From positions 4,476,001 to 4,540,000 of the forward strand of contig NZ_CP055157.1 in NCBI RefSeq assembly GCF_013367775.1: a DNA stretch of 64,000 nucleotides, read 5' to 3'. Positions 1 to 8,109 of the stretch are shown piece by piece. The stretch's first letter is position 1. Each line of letters opens with the position of its first letter. The DNA is from Microbulbifer sp. YPW1 (GTDB lineage Bacteria; Pseudomonadota; Gammaproteobacteria; Pseudomonadales; Cellvibrionaceae). A program made the translations under genes and the position numbers. The notes below the pieces were generated by a model that saw only the letters and a program-made list of their open reading frames with translations, ran no database searches and was not told the origin of the DNA.

Positions 1-363
1 TGCAACTATCTGACGGTACTGATGGATCTCAGCCTGCAGACATTTGCCGCCGCCGGTATCGACGAGAGCACAGCGCGCAAACTGCTTGCGCCGATTGTGA
101 TGCAGACGGCAAAAAATAACTTTGACCTCGGACCACAAAAAGCGCTAACCGGCCCCCTGGCACGCGGAGATATTCGCACCGTGGCCCGCCAACTGGAGGC
201 GCTCCTGGCGCTCGACAGCGAGGAACAGGGTCCTGTGCCCCCCTCACTGGCGACGGTCTACCGCACGCTCGGTGATGCCGCCCTACCCTTGGCCCGGCAG
301 GCCGGACTGGATGCCGCCAGCGTGCAAAAACTCCACACTCTTTTCGACGAACAGAAACCGTGA
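1..363 (+). CDS. DUF2520 domain protein, C-terminal part (5' end outside window)
   Basis: The reading frame is open from the first base, so the gene starts upstream of the window and only its last 120 codons are seen. The visible part resembles the helical C-terminal domain of Rossmann-like and DUF2520 proteins (distant relatives of ProC): an N-Y-L start of a helix, an L-x-P-I/L segment, and the typical 'GPQKALTGPLARGD' stretch followed by TV and a long helix. These proteins have an N-terminal NAD(P)-binding fold and no settled function. The stop overlaps the next gene's GTG start by four bases (GTGA), so the two are probably translationally coupled. Confidence 0.75.
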   Translation, partial: CNYLTVLMDLSLQTFAAAGIDESTARKLLAPIVMQTAKNNFDLGPQKALTGPLARGDIRTVARQLEALLALDSEEQGPVPPSLATVYRTLGDAALPLARQAGLDAASVQKLHTLFDEQKP

Positions 364-1130
364 CCGACTCCCCCGAATATCTGAAAAAACGTGCGTTTTT
401 TGACAGCCTGCTGACCATTTACGGGCGCAAGCCGGTGCTGGAAGCACTGGAAGACAACAGCCTGCCGGTGCATAAACTGCACCTGGCCGACAGCAACCGC
501 AAGGATCAGCTGATCTCCCGAATCGAGCAGCTGGCCGCGGAACGCAAAATTGAAATTGCCCACTGGGATCGCAAAGGCCTTTCGCGCATCTCAAAAAACG
601 CACGCCAGGATCAGGGTGTGGCACTGGATCTCGCACTCCCCCACTACGGCACCGCGGAACGTTTTCTGCGCGAGTCCGGTGACGATGCCTTCGAGCTACT
701 GGCACTGGATGGCATCACCAACCCGCAAAACCTGGGCATGATCATCCGCTCGGCATGCGCCGGCGGCATCGACGGCATTATCCTGCCGCGCAAGGGCTGC
801 GCGCAGATCGACCCGCTGGTGATCAAGGCCAGCGTTGGCACCCTGTTCAAGACCCGCATACTCCGCTGCGACCAGCTCGCGCCGGTATTGCAGGAATTTG
901 CCGAGCGAGGCGCACGAGTTTGCGCCCTGTCTTCCCACGCGGAGGACACATTGCGCACCATCGACGACAAAACCCCTACAGTATTTGTACTCGGAAACGA
1001 AACCCACGGCGTTAGCCCGGCAGTGGCAAAGGCCTGCACACACCGCCTGCGTATCCCCATGCAAAATGGCGTGGAAAGCCTGAATGTCGCCATCACTGCA
1101 GCACTGATCAGCTTTCGCCACCAATATTGA
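360..1130 (+). CDS. TrmH/SpoU family RNA 2'-O-methyltransferase
   Basis: A 256-residue SPOUT-class methyltransferase, expected to use S-adenosylmethionine to methylate a ribose 2'-OH in rRNA or tRNA in the cytoplasm. The N-terminal ~100 residues ('YGRKPVLEAL') form the substrate-binding module typical of RlmB-like proteins. The catalytic domain shows the three SpoU motifs: motif 1 'DGITNPQNLGMIIRSA' with the N-x-x-N-x-G-x-x-x-R pattern (about 119-134), motif 2 'FVLGNETHGVS' (about 208-218) and motif 3 'IPMQNGVESLNVAITAAL' near the C terminus, which forms the cofactor knot. The GTG start lies in a four-base overlap with the upstream stop. It could be RlmB or another SpoU paralogue; the exact target cannot be read from the sequence. 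Confidence 0.9.
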   Translation: MTDSPEYLKKRAFFDSLLTIYGRKPVLEALEDNSLPVHKLHLADSNRKDQLISRIEQLAAERKIEIAHWDRKGLSRISKNARQDQGVALDLALPHYGTAERFLRESGDDAFELLALDGITNPQNLGMIIRSACAGGIDGIILPRKGCAQIDPLVIKASVGTLFKTRILRCDQLAPVLQEFAERGARVCALSSHAEDTLRTIDDKTPTVFVLGNETHGVSPAVAKACTHRLRIPMQNGVESLNVAITAALISFRHQY

Positions 1131-1505
1131 GCAAGGGCTCGCGTGCAGGCCATCTTTTGGCGTGTTCGCGAGCCCCCCCTTTCTCCGCACTCCCCATCCC
1201 AATCCTCACCACACTCCCTGCAGACTTCCGCCGTATCACGTCGTATCTGGCCTCACCGACACAACATAAACAGTTTTCCGCCAATAATTTCCCAACCACC
1301 CGCTGCATGACTGGAAAAGTCGCCAAGATCAACTAATAAGTAACTGGTATAAACCGTGATCCCGCATTCGGTCATAAATTGAGCACCACGGTTTACCCGG
1401 AAATAATTTGCCAGAACACTGGCCGCAACCCGACTTCTGACAAACGCTCTCAAGACAGAGCCAACGAACCATAAAGACAAGATCATCAAGACAAGGAAGC
1501 CTCTT
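1131..1505. other. Intergenic region before the OmpA-family gene
   Basis: No convincing gene is present in these 375 bases. Just after the methyltransferase stop is a stem-loop with 9-bp arms (listed separately). The rest is AT-richer than the flanking genes and presumably holds the promoter of the OmpA-family gene, but I see no sigma70 boxes good enough to name. An AAGGA Shine-Dalgarno sequence sits just before the ATG at 1506. Confidence 0.5.
1135..1175 (+). terminator. Possible terminator stem-loop after the methyltransferase gene
   Basis: The arms GGGCTCGCG (1135-1143) and CGCGAGCCC (1167-1175) are perfect 9-bp complements with a 23-base loop. They start five bases after the stop codon. 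A C-run and only three T's follow, so it is a weak intrinsic terminator at best and could instead protect the 3' end. Confidence 0.4.
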
Positions 1506-2627
1506 ATGCCTTTCACACCCGAGCCGATTAAATTGACAGTGGGGCTTGCACTGGTTGCCGCCGTGGCGACCAGCACACCGGTGATGGCCCAGGAAGATCG
1601 CTACATCGACATCATGCCGTTCCTTACCCGCGTCGATGAAGATCGCAATACCGAGCGCCAGGGCGCGGGCATGCGCGCTGCCTACGGCTGGCAGACCCAG
1701 GGGAACTGGTTTACCGAAATACAGGTTTTCGGTGCCATGCTGGACGACAATTTCAATAACTTTGCCAACCCACCGCAACCAATCATCATTCCGTCCAACA
1801 CCCCCTACGTTTACACCGGCGAGCTAACGCCCACCGGAGACCTGGAGCTGTCAGGCATCGGTATGGACGCCGTTTACAGTTTCAACGGTCGCAATGGATA
1901 CTCCCCCTACCTGCTGGGTGGTGTCGGCGCCTCCCATAACAACACCAAGTTCGACTACGGCATCCAGGAAACCAACGCTTTTGTGAATTTCGGTGCCGGT
2001 ATCACCAGTGGCGCCATCGGCCGTCACGGCCTCAAAGTTCGCGCTGAAGTCCGCTATTTCCGCGACTTTTTCGCCGACGACATGAACGATTGGCAATTTG
2101 GTATCGGGCTCAGTATTCCCCTCAACTGCCCACCAGTGGCTACTCCGGTGGTCGCGCCACCACCGCCGGAGCCCAAACAGGAAATTATCAATACGGACAG
2201 CGATGGCGACGGCGTGCTGGACCAGAACGACCGCTGTCCCAATACCCTGCCCGGCGCGGAGGTGGATGAATTCGGCTGTGTCGTTGCTGACCAGACCATC
2301 ACTCTGGAAAACATCCAGTTTGAATTCAATTCCGCAAAACTGACTCCCAGAGCCGAAGCCGCCCTGAACAGCGTGGTGCAGTCCCTGCGGGACCAGAGCA
2401 ACACACAGGTGGAAGTCGCCGGACACACCGACAGCCAGGGCAATGATGGCTACAATCTGCGCCTCTCCGGGCAGCGCGCAGAATCCGTGCGTCGCTACCT
2501 GGTTCAGAGTGGTATCAATGCCGGCCGTATCACCGCCAAGGGCTACGGGGAAACCCAGCCCGTTGCGTCCAACGCCACAGAGGCAGGCCGTGCGCAAAAT
2601 CGCCGGGTGGAGCTGACCTTCCGCTGA
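1506..2627 (+). CDS. OmpA-family outer membrane protein with TSP3-type calcium-binding linker
   Basis: A 373-residue envelope protein. Residues 1-28 form a signal peptide ending 'VMAQ'. Residues ~30-210 look like an eight-stranded OmpA-type beta-barrel, with alternating aromatic and polar strands and a GG-x-G-x-S turn. A Pro-rich hinge ('PVVAPPPPEP') and an acidic 'DSDGDGVLDQNDRCP' segment follow, typical of thrombospondin type 3 calcium-binding linkers. The C-terminal OmpA domain (about 263-373) carries 'VAGHTDSQGNDGYNLRLSGQRA' signatures and a closing 'NRRVELTFR', and should bind peptidoglycan through the conserved D and R. The protein should tether the outer membrane to the wall. AAGGA lies eight bases before the ATG. 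A strong terminator follows, so it is probably monocistronic. Confidence 0.92.
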   Translation: MPFTPEPIKLTVGLALVAAVATSTPVMAQEDRYIDIMPFLTRVDEDRNTERQGAGMRAAYGWQTQGNWFTEIQVFGAMLDDNFNNFANPPQPIIIPSNTPYVYTGELTPTGDLELSGIGMDAVYSFNGRNGYSPYLLGGVGASHNNTKFDYGIQETNAFVNFGAGITSGAIGRHGLKVRAEVRYFRDFFADDMNDWQFGIGLSIPLNCPPVATPVVAPPPPEPKQEIINTDSDGDGVLDQNDRCPNTLPGAEVDEFGCVVADQTITLENIQFEFNSAKLTPRAEAALNSVVQSLRDQSNTQVEVAGHTDSQGNDGYNLRLSGQRAESVRRYLVQSGINAGRITAKGYGETQPVASNATEAGRAQNRRVELTFR

Positions 2628-2689
2628 TCCGGTATGACAGCAGCGAGGAGATGGTCAACGCGCTTCCCGCTGTGAGTAATCCGACAGCC

Positions 2690-2711
2690 CCCGGGTATCG
2701 AGGTACCCGGG
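2690..2711. other. GC-rich hairpin after the OmpA-family gene
   Basis: CCCGGGTA (2690-2697) and TACCCGGG (2704-2711) are perfect complements around a 6-base loop. It precedes the T-tailed terminator by a few bases and may stabilise the 3' end of the mRNA. Confidence 0.55.
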
Positions 2712-2717
2712 TAGCAC

Positions 2718-2744
2718 AAAAGCCGGCATTTGCCGGCTTTTTTA
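2718..2744 (+). terminator. Rho-independent terminator of the OmpA-family gene
   Basis: The stem AGCCGGCA/TGCCGGCT (2721-2728 and 2731-2738) with a two-base loop is flanked by an A-run on the left and seven T's on the right, a classic intrinsic terminator about 90 bases after the stop codon. Confidence 0.88.
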
Positions 2745-2750
2745 TTCACA

Positions 2751-2769
2751 ATCCACAGAATCTGTGGAT
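2751..2769. repeat. Perfect 9-1-9 palindrome with DnaA-box-like arms
   Basis: ATCCACAGA and TCTGTGGAT are exact complements around one central A. Each arm resembles a DnaA box (TTATCCACA): the minus-strand box is one base off, the plus-strand box two. It could be a DnaA site, another protein's operator, or chance. Confidence 0.45.
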
Positions 2770-3164
2770 ATGTCTGTTAACAACACTCGGGAAAACGCCG
2801 CCAGCCCGCATTACACCGTTGTAACCACTTTGTGAGGAAAATTTAACCAAATAGTTTTTTATTTGAAAATCAATAAGTTACAGACAACTTCAAAACACTA
2901 TTGACAAATTCCAGCTGTAACTGAATGTACCAAATCATTCACTCTACTCTGTGGAAAGCTTTTTGACTTAGCCCTTTGGGGCTACTGAAATTGACGCCGG
3001 AAACGGGATAACTGACGGGAAATCGGGATTTGCACAGGAGAGAAGCACGGTTTGCTGGAAGGATCGGTGAAGGGGCCAAATTGGCGCATCGACCACCGGT
3101 ATCGACGCGCTGTGCGATCGGCAAGAGGAAACGGGGGAAACCTGGTCAGGCCAGATTATCAGCC

Positions 3165-4178
3165 CTAAATAACGCGGGAAAAGGCTGCCAGCGGATGGGT
3201 GGTGATAATCCCCAGCTGGACGTGATCACCCGGTTCTGCGTGTACTTCATGACTGGTGCGCACACGCACCTGTGAGCCACTGCCGACGGTCACCGCGTAC
3301 AGACGCGAGCAACCTTCATAGCGCACCCAGTCAATAACGCCGTTACCGTTTTCGGCAGGCATCAGCGAGAGGTCATCTGGCCGCACCAACAGGTCGACAC
3401 TACCGCTGGCGCCATCGATCGGGATACCCGGAGCCAGGCCCAATTCAGTTTCTACTCTCGCCAACTCAAGCTGCCCGGGCAGGAAGCTCGCCTCACCGAG
3501 AAAGCGCGCCACAAACCGGCTGGCCGGCTCTGAGAAGCAACGCTCCGGAGTATCCAGCTGCTCCAGCTGGCCAGCATTCAGAATCCCCACTCGGTCGCCA
3601 ATGGAAAGCGCCTCTTCCTGATCGTGGGTAACCCAGATCGCGGGAATGCCGGCCGCCTTGAGCGCCTCGCGAATTTCCCAGCGCAAACTGTCCTTGAGTG
3701 CTGCATCAAGGTTGGACAGGGGCTCATCCAGCAGGACAAAGGCGGGTTCATGAGCCAGCGTGCGCGCAAGCGCCACACGCTGTTTCTGCCCGCCAGACAG
3801 GCTTGCCGGTTTGACGTGGCGGAAGTTATCCAGGCCGAGCAGCTTCAGCCAGTGATCCGCAAGTTTGGTGTCAGTTAGCCGGAAGCACACGTTTTGCTGC
3901 ACGGTAAGGTGGGGAAACAGGGCAAAATCCTGAAACACCATTCCCACGTTGCGTTTTTCCGGCGGCACAGACTTACTCGCCGTCGAACGCCAGGGACCCA
4001 GCTGTATCTCTCCCTCGGAAATCGGAATCAGTCCGGCCAGCGCCTGCAGAATCGTGGTTTTACCGCAACCCGTGGGGCCCACCAGCATCAGGACTTCATC
4101 ATCCCCGAGGGCGAGATCCAGATTCTTCACCACGCGGGTAGAACCGTAATTAACAGACAGGTTACTTACTTTCAGCAT
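3165..4178 (-). CDS. fbpC: Ferric iron ABC transporter, ATP-binding protein
   Basis: A 337-residue ATPase that should power uptake of ferric iron through the FbpB permease. The ABC core shows Walker A 'GPTGCGKTT' (34-42), Q-loop Q83, signature 'LSGGQKQR' (127-134), Walker B 'VLLDEPLSNLDA' (about 148-159) and the H-loop 'VTHDQEEAL'. The ~130-residue C-terminal extension contains the TOBE-like regulatory region usual for the FbpC/PotA/CysA type. The start is eight bases after the fbpB stop, in one operon with fbpB and fbpA. A polyamine or sulfate importer would look similar; the FbpA-like binding protein next door makes iron the best call. Confidence 0.9.
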   Translation of the reverse strand: MLKVSNLSVNYGSTRVVKNLDLALGDDEVLMLVGPTGCGKTTILQALAGLIPISEGEIQLGPWRSTASKSVPPEKRNVGMVFQDFALFPHLTVQQNVCFRLTDTKLADHWLKLLGLDNFRHVKPASLSGGQKQRVALARTLAHEPAFVLLDEPLSNLDAALKDSLRWEIREALKAAGIPAIWVTHDQEEALSIGDRVGILNAGQLEQLDTPERCFSEPASRFVARFLGEASFLPGQLELARVETELGLAPGIPIDGASGSVDLLVRPDDLSLMPAENGNGVIDWVRYEGCSRLYAVTVGSGSQVRVRTSHEVHAEPGDHVQLGIITTHPLAAFSRVI

Positions 4179-4186
4179 GGCTGCGC

Positions 4187-5713
4187 TTATTTCCCAGTAA
4201 CATCAAATTCGGCCCGGCGTTCGCCGGATAACATCAGGGCGAGCCCCAACGCAGACATCAAAACCAGCAGCAGGCCCGGAATCGCCGCCCGACCAAAATA
4301 GCCCGCTTCGTAAACCCGCCACAGATAGGTCGCCAGGGTTTCAAACCCGGTGGGTCCGAGCATCAGTGTCGCGGGCAACTCCCGCATCGCCTCCAGGAAT
4401 ACCAGCGCCGCACCGGCCACCATGCCGCGCAGGGTCAGAGGCAGCGTGATTCGCTGAAATGCCTCGCGCGGGCTGGCCCCCAACAGACGTGCCGCTTTCA
4501 CCAGGCTGGGATCCAGCCCCTCTGCAGTGGAACGGACCGAACTGACAGCAAGTGGCAGAAAACGCAGTACATATGCCAGTACCAGCAGCCCCAGGGTCTG
4601 ATACAGGAAGGGCAACTGCAAACCGACATACACCAGTGCCGTTCCCATAACGATACCCGGCACACCAAAACCAAAGTAAGTCAGGCGCTCCATAAAGCGT
4701 CCTGCGCGGCCGGCAATCGCCGCATGCGCGACAGGTATCGCCAGCACTACGGCGACCAGGGCAGCAAGGAAAGAGGCGTGGGCAGAATTCCACGCGTAGG
4801 CAAATTCGAAACCTGCCGTGCCTTCACGCACCAGCCAGATGCCGAACACCAGCAACGGCAGCACAATGGCCAGCACCGTCACCGGCGCTATCGCCAGCGC
4901 CATCAAACATCTCTGTGCGCGGGATGGCCAGAGGGTTAGATGACGCCCCGGCTTTTCCTTGCTGCCACGAACCCGGGATTCCAGGAACAGGACCAACCCC
5001 ACAATCACCAATAACTGCAGCGAGAGTATTGCCGCCTGACTGAGCCCAAATGCGTTGTACTCGACAAAGATCACCCGGGTAAATGTATCCAGGCGCATGA
5101 TCGCGGGAGTTCCGAAATCCGACAGGGTATACAGGGCCACCAGCAGTGCTCCCGCGGCGATTCCCGTCACCACACGGGGCAACACCACTCGCCACAGACT
5201 GACACCGATGGTCATCCCCAGAGTGCGTGCGGCATTGACCAGACTCGCATCCAGGCTCAACAGCGACGCCCGGGTAGTCAGCATCACAAACGGGTAGGAA
5301 TAAAGCGTCATTACCAGGGTGGCGCCGGTGAGGCCGTTAACCGCGGGCATCGGCACCCCCAGCATTTGCTGGATCTCACCGCCGCGCCCGAACGCGGCGT
5401 ACAGGGTAAAGGCGCCGATATAGCTGGGAATGGCCAGAGGAGCCGCCAGTACAATGAGCCACAGCCTGCGCCAGGGTAACTGGACGTAGGCGGTAATCAG
5501 CGCGAGTGGTACACCGATCGCGACTGACCCCAGAACGGTGAACAGCATCAACAGCAGTGTATTGCTGAGAACCTTAAGATTGTGCGCATCGAAAAGCTGG
5601 CCGCCTTCAGTAGCGAGCCCCACCAGCACACCTACCGGCACGAACGCCAGCAGTGCAATTACCAGGGCCAGCGGGTAGGACGCAGGCCACCTTGAACCGG
5701 GCCAAAGGCTCAT
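4187..5713 (-). CDS. fbpB: Ferric iron ABC transporter, fused permease protein
   Basis: A 508-residue inner membrane protein made of two homologous permease halves of the binding-protein-dependent type, each with about six membrane segments. Each half carries an EAA-like cytoplasmic loop: 'NAARTLGMTIGVSLWRVVLP' in the first half and 'KAARLLGASPREAFQRITLP' in the second. These loops dock onto the ATPase. The double-length architecture matches FbpB/SfuB iron permeases. Its ATG overlaps the end of fbpA by four bases, so the two are probably translationally coupled. Confidence 0.9.
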   Translation of the reverse strand: MSLWPGSRWPASYPLALVIALLAFVPVGVLVGLATEGGQLFDAHNLKVLSNTLLLMLFTVLGSVAIGVPLALITAYVQLPWRRLWLIVLAAPLAIPSYIGAFTLYAAFGRGGEIQQMLGVPMPAVNGLTGATLVMTLYSYPFVMLTTRASLLSLDASLVNAARTLGMTIGVSLWRVVLPRVVTGIAAGALLVALYTLSDFGTPAIMRLDTFTRVIFVEYNAFGLSQAAILSLQLLVIVGLVLFLESRVRGSKEKPGRHLTLWPSRAQRCLMALAIAPVTVLAIVLPLLVFGIWLVREGTAGFEFAYAWNSAHASFLAALVAVVLAIPVAHAAIAGRAGRFMERLTYFGFGVPGIVMGTALVYVGLQLPFLYQTLGLLVLAYVLRFLPLAVSSVRSTAEGLDPSLVKAARLLGASPREAFQRITLPLTLRGMVAGAALVFLEAMRELPATLMLGPTGFETLATYLWRVYEAGYFGRAAIPGLLLVLMSALGLALMLSGERRAEFDVTGK

Positions 5714-6747
5714 AGGACCCCGACACGACGCATCAGATTGAGCGTGGGGCGAAGGTCGGCGAGTTCCGTCAGATCCACTTTGGGGGGTGATACCGTGCTC
5801 AGTGCAGGCAGCCCTGCGGGCGGCTTGACGCCGTCCACCAGCGGGATTTCATACGCTTCGGCAGCGAGGTATGACTGCACTTCCCGGGTAAGCAGGTAGC
5901 GGATAAAGTTGATCGGCAGATCGCCTTCTGTCAACGCCATGATACCCGAGGCATTTACCAGGCAGCCGGCATCATTGTTGGTAAAAGCGAGATCAACTTT
6001 CGCGTCCGGCTTTCCGGATTTCAGGCGCAAGGTGTAGTAATGGTTGGCAAAGCCCAGGTCCACCTCACCGCGCTCCACTGCCATCACCACACCGAGCTCG
6101 CCCGCGTAACTGGTGGCGTGCCGACTAACACCGCGCAGCCATTCCTCGGTTGCCTTTTCGCCTTCGAGCAGGCGCATGGCAGTGACAAACGACTGGAAAG
6201 AGGCGTAGGCCGGCGCCCAACCGATTGCGAGTTCGCTGTCCGCAAGCGCCATCACGCTTTCGGGAATCTGTGCCGGCGTCAGCCGATCGGTGTTATACGG
6301 CAGAGTGCGAATACGCCCGGTGACCGGTGCCCACTGGGGATACTGAAAGCCGGGTTTCAGCTGGCCAACAAGGTCGGCAGGTAATGGCCGCGCCAGGCCG
6401 GTATCGCTGACCAGCCCGATAGCACCGGAGTCTACCGCCCAGAACACATCTGCGCGCCGCACACCGGCCTTGGACTCAGCCACAATGCTGTTGGCCAGCG
6501 CCGCGTTGGAACCGCGACGGATCTGCAGGTTCAACTTGGGATTGCGCTTACGAATGGCTTCAAGCACATTTTCGTAAAGGCCGCCCTCACCTCTTCCGAG
6601 ATAGAGGGTGATATCCCCTTCCAGCTTCGGCAACTGATCGACAGAGACCGCTCCGGCCTCCGCCGCCAAACTGCGCTGGATCGACAGCGGTAAACAGCTG
6701 ATGGCCCCAACCGCGGCCAGATTGTGTAGAAAAGCTCTGCGCTGCAC
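5710..6747 (-). CDS. fbpA: Ferric iron ABC transporter, periplasmic binding protein
   Basis: A 345-residue solute-binding protein expected to carry Fe(III) in the periplasm to FbpB. The N terminus 'QRRAFLHN' followed by a hydrophobic stretch ending 'SLAAEA' looks like a Tat-type signal peptide (R-R-x-F-L), so the protein may be exported folded. The mature part begins with the family-typical 'LYLGRGEGG' strand, has 'LPYNTDRL' in mid-protein, and carries the 'ANHYYTLRL' segment (near residue 235), whose tyrosine pair binds ferric iron in FbpA-type proteins. It overlaps fbpB by four bases and follows the upstream periplasmic protein gene by 33 bases. Confidence 0.9.
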   Translation of the reverse strand: MQRRAFLHNLAAVGAISCLPLSIQRSLAAEAGAVSVDQLPKLEGDITLYLGRGEGGLYENVLEAIRKRNPKLNLQIRRGSNAALANSIVAESKAGVRRADVFWAVDSGAIGLVSDTGLARPLPADLVGQLKPGFQYPQWAPVTGRIRTLPYNTDRLTPAQIPESVMALADSELAIGWAPAYASFQSFVTAMRLLEGEKATEEWLRGVSRHATSYAGELGVVMAVERGEVDLGFANHYYTLRLKSGKPDAKVDLAFTNNDAGCLVNASGIMALTEGDLPINFIRYLLTREVQSYLAAEAYEIPLVDGVKPPAGLPALSTVSPPKVDLTELADLRPTLNLMRRVGVL

Positions 6748-6780
6748 TTATTGTCCTTACTGTGACGTCTTCAGAAAGAC

Positions 6781-7602
6781 TTAGAAAACGTCCTTGCGTT
6801 TTTTCTCTGCTTCCTCGAGAAGCGACTTGGCTTTATCCAGCTTGACCTGCATGGATTCCACCACCTTGCGGACGTCGTCCACACTGGACTTGCCATCCAG
6901 CGCCTGCGGCAAGGTGACGTTGAAGTCTTTTTCCAGGTCTTCCACCAGTGCAGCGTCCTGCTCGATCAGCGCGCCCTCTACACCTTCGAAACGGTGCAAG
7001 TAGGTATCGTGCACAATGGAGGTGGCGGCTTCTGGCAATTGTTCTGCGTATTTTGCCACAACGCGATCCAGCCGGTGTTTTATGTCTTCCAGGGTCTCCG
7101 GCATGGAGGTCGGTTCAGCCTCGGTGGTCTGCACCTTGGCCAACAGGCCCTTCTCCTGATATTGGGAAGCCAGTTTTACCGCTCCCAGTGCCTGCCACAG
7201 TGCCTGATTCAGTTTGGCTTGTTCTTCGCGCACCTTGGCGATGGGTTCGCCGGCGTCGATCGCCTGCTTAACACCGAAAATACCCTGCCAGATATTCGCG
7301 TATACCGGCACATAGTTGGTTTCGATAGCGGAGTGGAAATCCACCTCTTCCCAGTACTCCACCATGACATTGGAGTTGGCCGCTTTCTTGCCCTGTTTCT
7401 CGTAGGTATCGACCACTTCGTCGTACTTGGACACCAGCCAGTTCACTTCTTCGGAGTACTGCCCCAGATGCCCCTTGAGATCGTTGACATGGTCGCCAAT
7501 GGCGCCGTTGGCAGACACCTGACCCGCTGCCAGCATGGCAAACAGGCCGAATGCCAAACCGCGATGCTTCCGCACCAAGGATACTAATGAGATAGATTGC
7601 AT
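6781..7602 (-). CDS. Periplasmic helical protein resembling the extracytoplasmic domain of FTR1 iron permeases
   Basis: A 273-residue exported protein, first gene of the fbp operon. The ATG at 7602 is chosen over a frame extending to 7662 because it begins a clean signal peptide (charged MQSISLVSLVRKHR, hydrophobic core, cleavage near 'VSA') and has GGGAA a few bases upstream. The mature part is nearly all alpha-helical and seems to hold two related halves. The second half ('DTYLHRFEGVEGALIEQDAA', then a D-V-R-K-V-V segment) resembles, from memory, the helical region in front of FTR1-type iron permeases, but no membrane part follows. The C terminus is Lys/Glu-rich. A role in periplasmic iron handling is inferred from this likeness, the operon and the Fur box upstream. 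Function otherwise unknown. Confidence 0.65.
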   Translation of the reverse strand: MQSISLVSLVRKHRGLAFGLFAMLAAGQVSANGAIGDHVNDLKGHLGQYSEEVNWLVSKYDEVVDTYEKQGKKAANSNVMVEYWEEVDFHSAIETNYVPVYANIWQGIFGVKQAIDAGEPIAKVREEQAKLNQALWQALGAVKLASQYQEKGLLAKVQTTEAEPTSMPETLEDIKHRLDRVVAKYAEQLPEAATSIVHDTYLHRFEGVEGALIEQDAALVEDLEKDFNVTLPQALDGKSSVDDVRKVVESMQVKLDKAKSLLEEAEKKRKDVF

Positions 7603-8109
7603 AGGACATTCCCAGTGATCAAACTTTGGGTAAATGATACTTATTATCAACCCCAAGCTCAAACCAATCCGGTGTAATAAAAGGTAAAGTGTGTCGGGTG
7701 GTGGATCTTACCGAACTTCTCCCGGAAATTCTCGGCCTCTACGGGAATCGCCGATCCCTACAACAGCAACCCGAGAGAGTGCCTGATGCGCACGACTGAT
7801 GACGGGCCAAGCCGCCCTGATCAGGACAAAAATAGAAGGAAGATACTTTGAGCTGTGCAGTAAAGGAATCTGCGCGGAAACCGGTTAACTTGAGCAACAC
7901 AGCGACTTACAGCTAACCAGCCCCAAATCAGCAACAGGGACGAAGGCACTCACTCACCATCTTCGGCGGGCCCGACGCAGCTAACCAATGCAACTACAGT
8001 GAAAGACCACCGCGATATATGGAGACGGTCAATAGTTGCGCAATAGCTGGTATAGTCCCCTTCCCGCTCGCCGGTGACAACGCCCAGTGACTGTGAATGG
8101 AGAGCCCTG
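7603..8109. other. Divergent intergenic region (fbp operon / cyclase)
   Basis: About 500 bases without a gene. The left end holds the Fur box. At the right end a TATAGT (8051-8056) could be the -10 element for the cyclase gene, but only a poor -35 (GGTCAA) lies 18 bases upstream. Nothing recognisable was found in the middle. Confidence 0.45.
7635..7649 (-). promoter_or_regulatory. Fur box controlling the fbp operon
   Basis: Read on the minus strand the site is TGATAATAAGTATCA, matching the 7-1-7 Fur consensus TGATAAT-A-ATTATCA at all but one position. It ends 33 bases upstream of the first ATG of the iron operon, where bound Fe-Fur would block transcription. Confidence 0.85.

Larger units (their letters stand above)
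2628..3164. other. Intergenic region between the OmpA-family gene and fbpC
   Basis: No gene is supported here. The region holds two hairpins and a palindrome (listed separately), then an AT-rich stretch (about 2830-2940) containing a TTGACA at about 2903 but no convincing -10 partner and no gene downstream on the plus strand. Short frames at 2939-3275 have no start signal or recognisable sequence and run into the 3' end of fbpC. Confidence 0.5.

Noticed and set aside
2903..2935. TTGACA in the AT-rich spacer as a sigma70 promoter
   Set aside because: No acceptable -10 lies 16-18 bases downstream, and no plus-strand gene follows.
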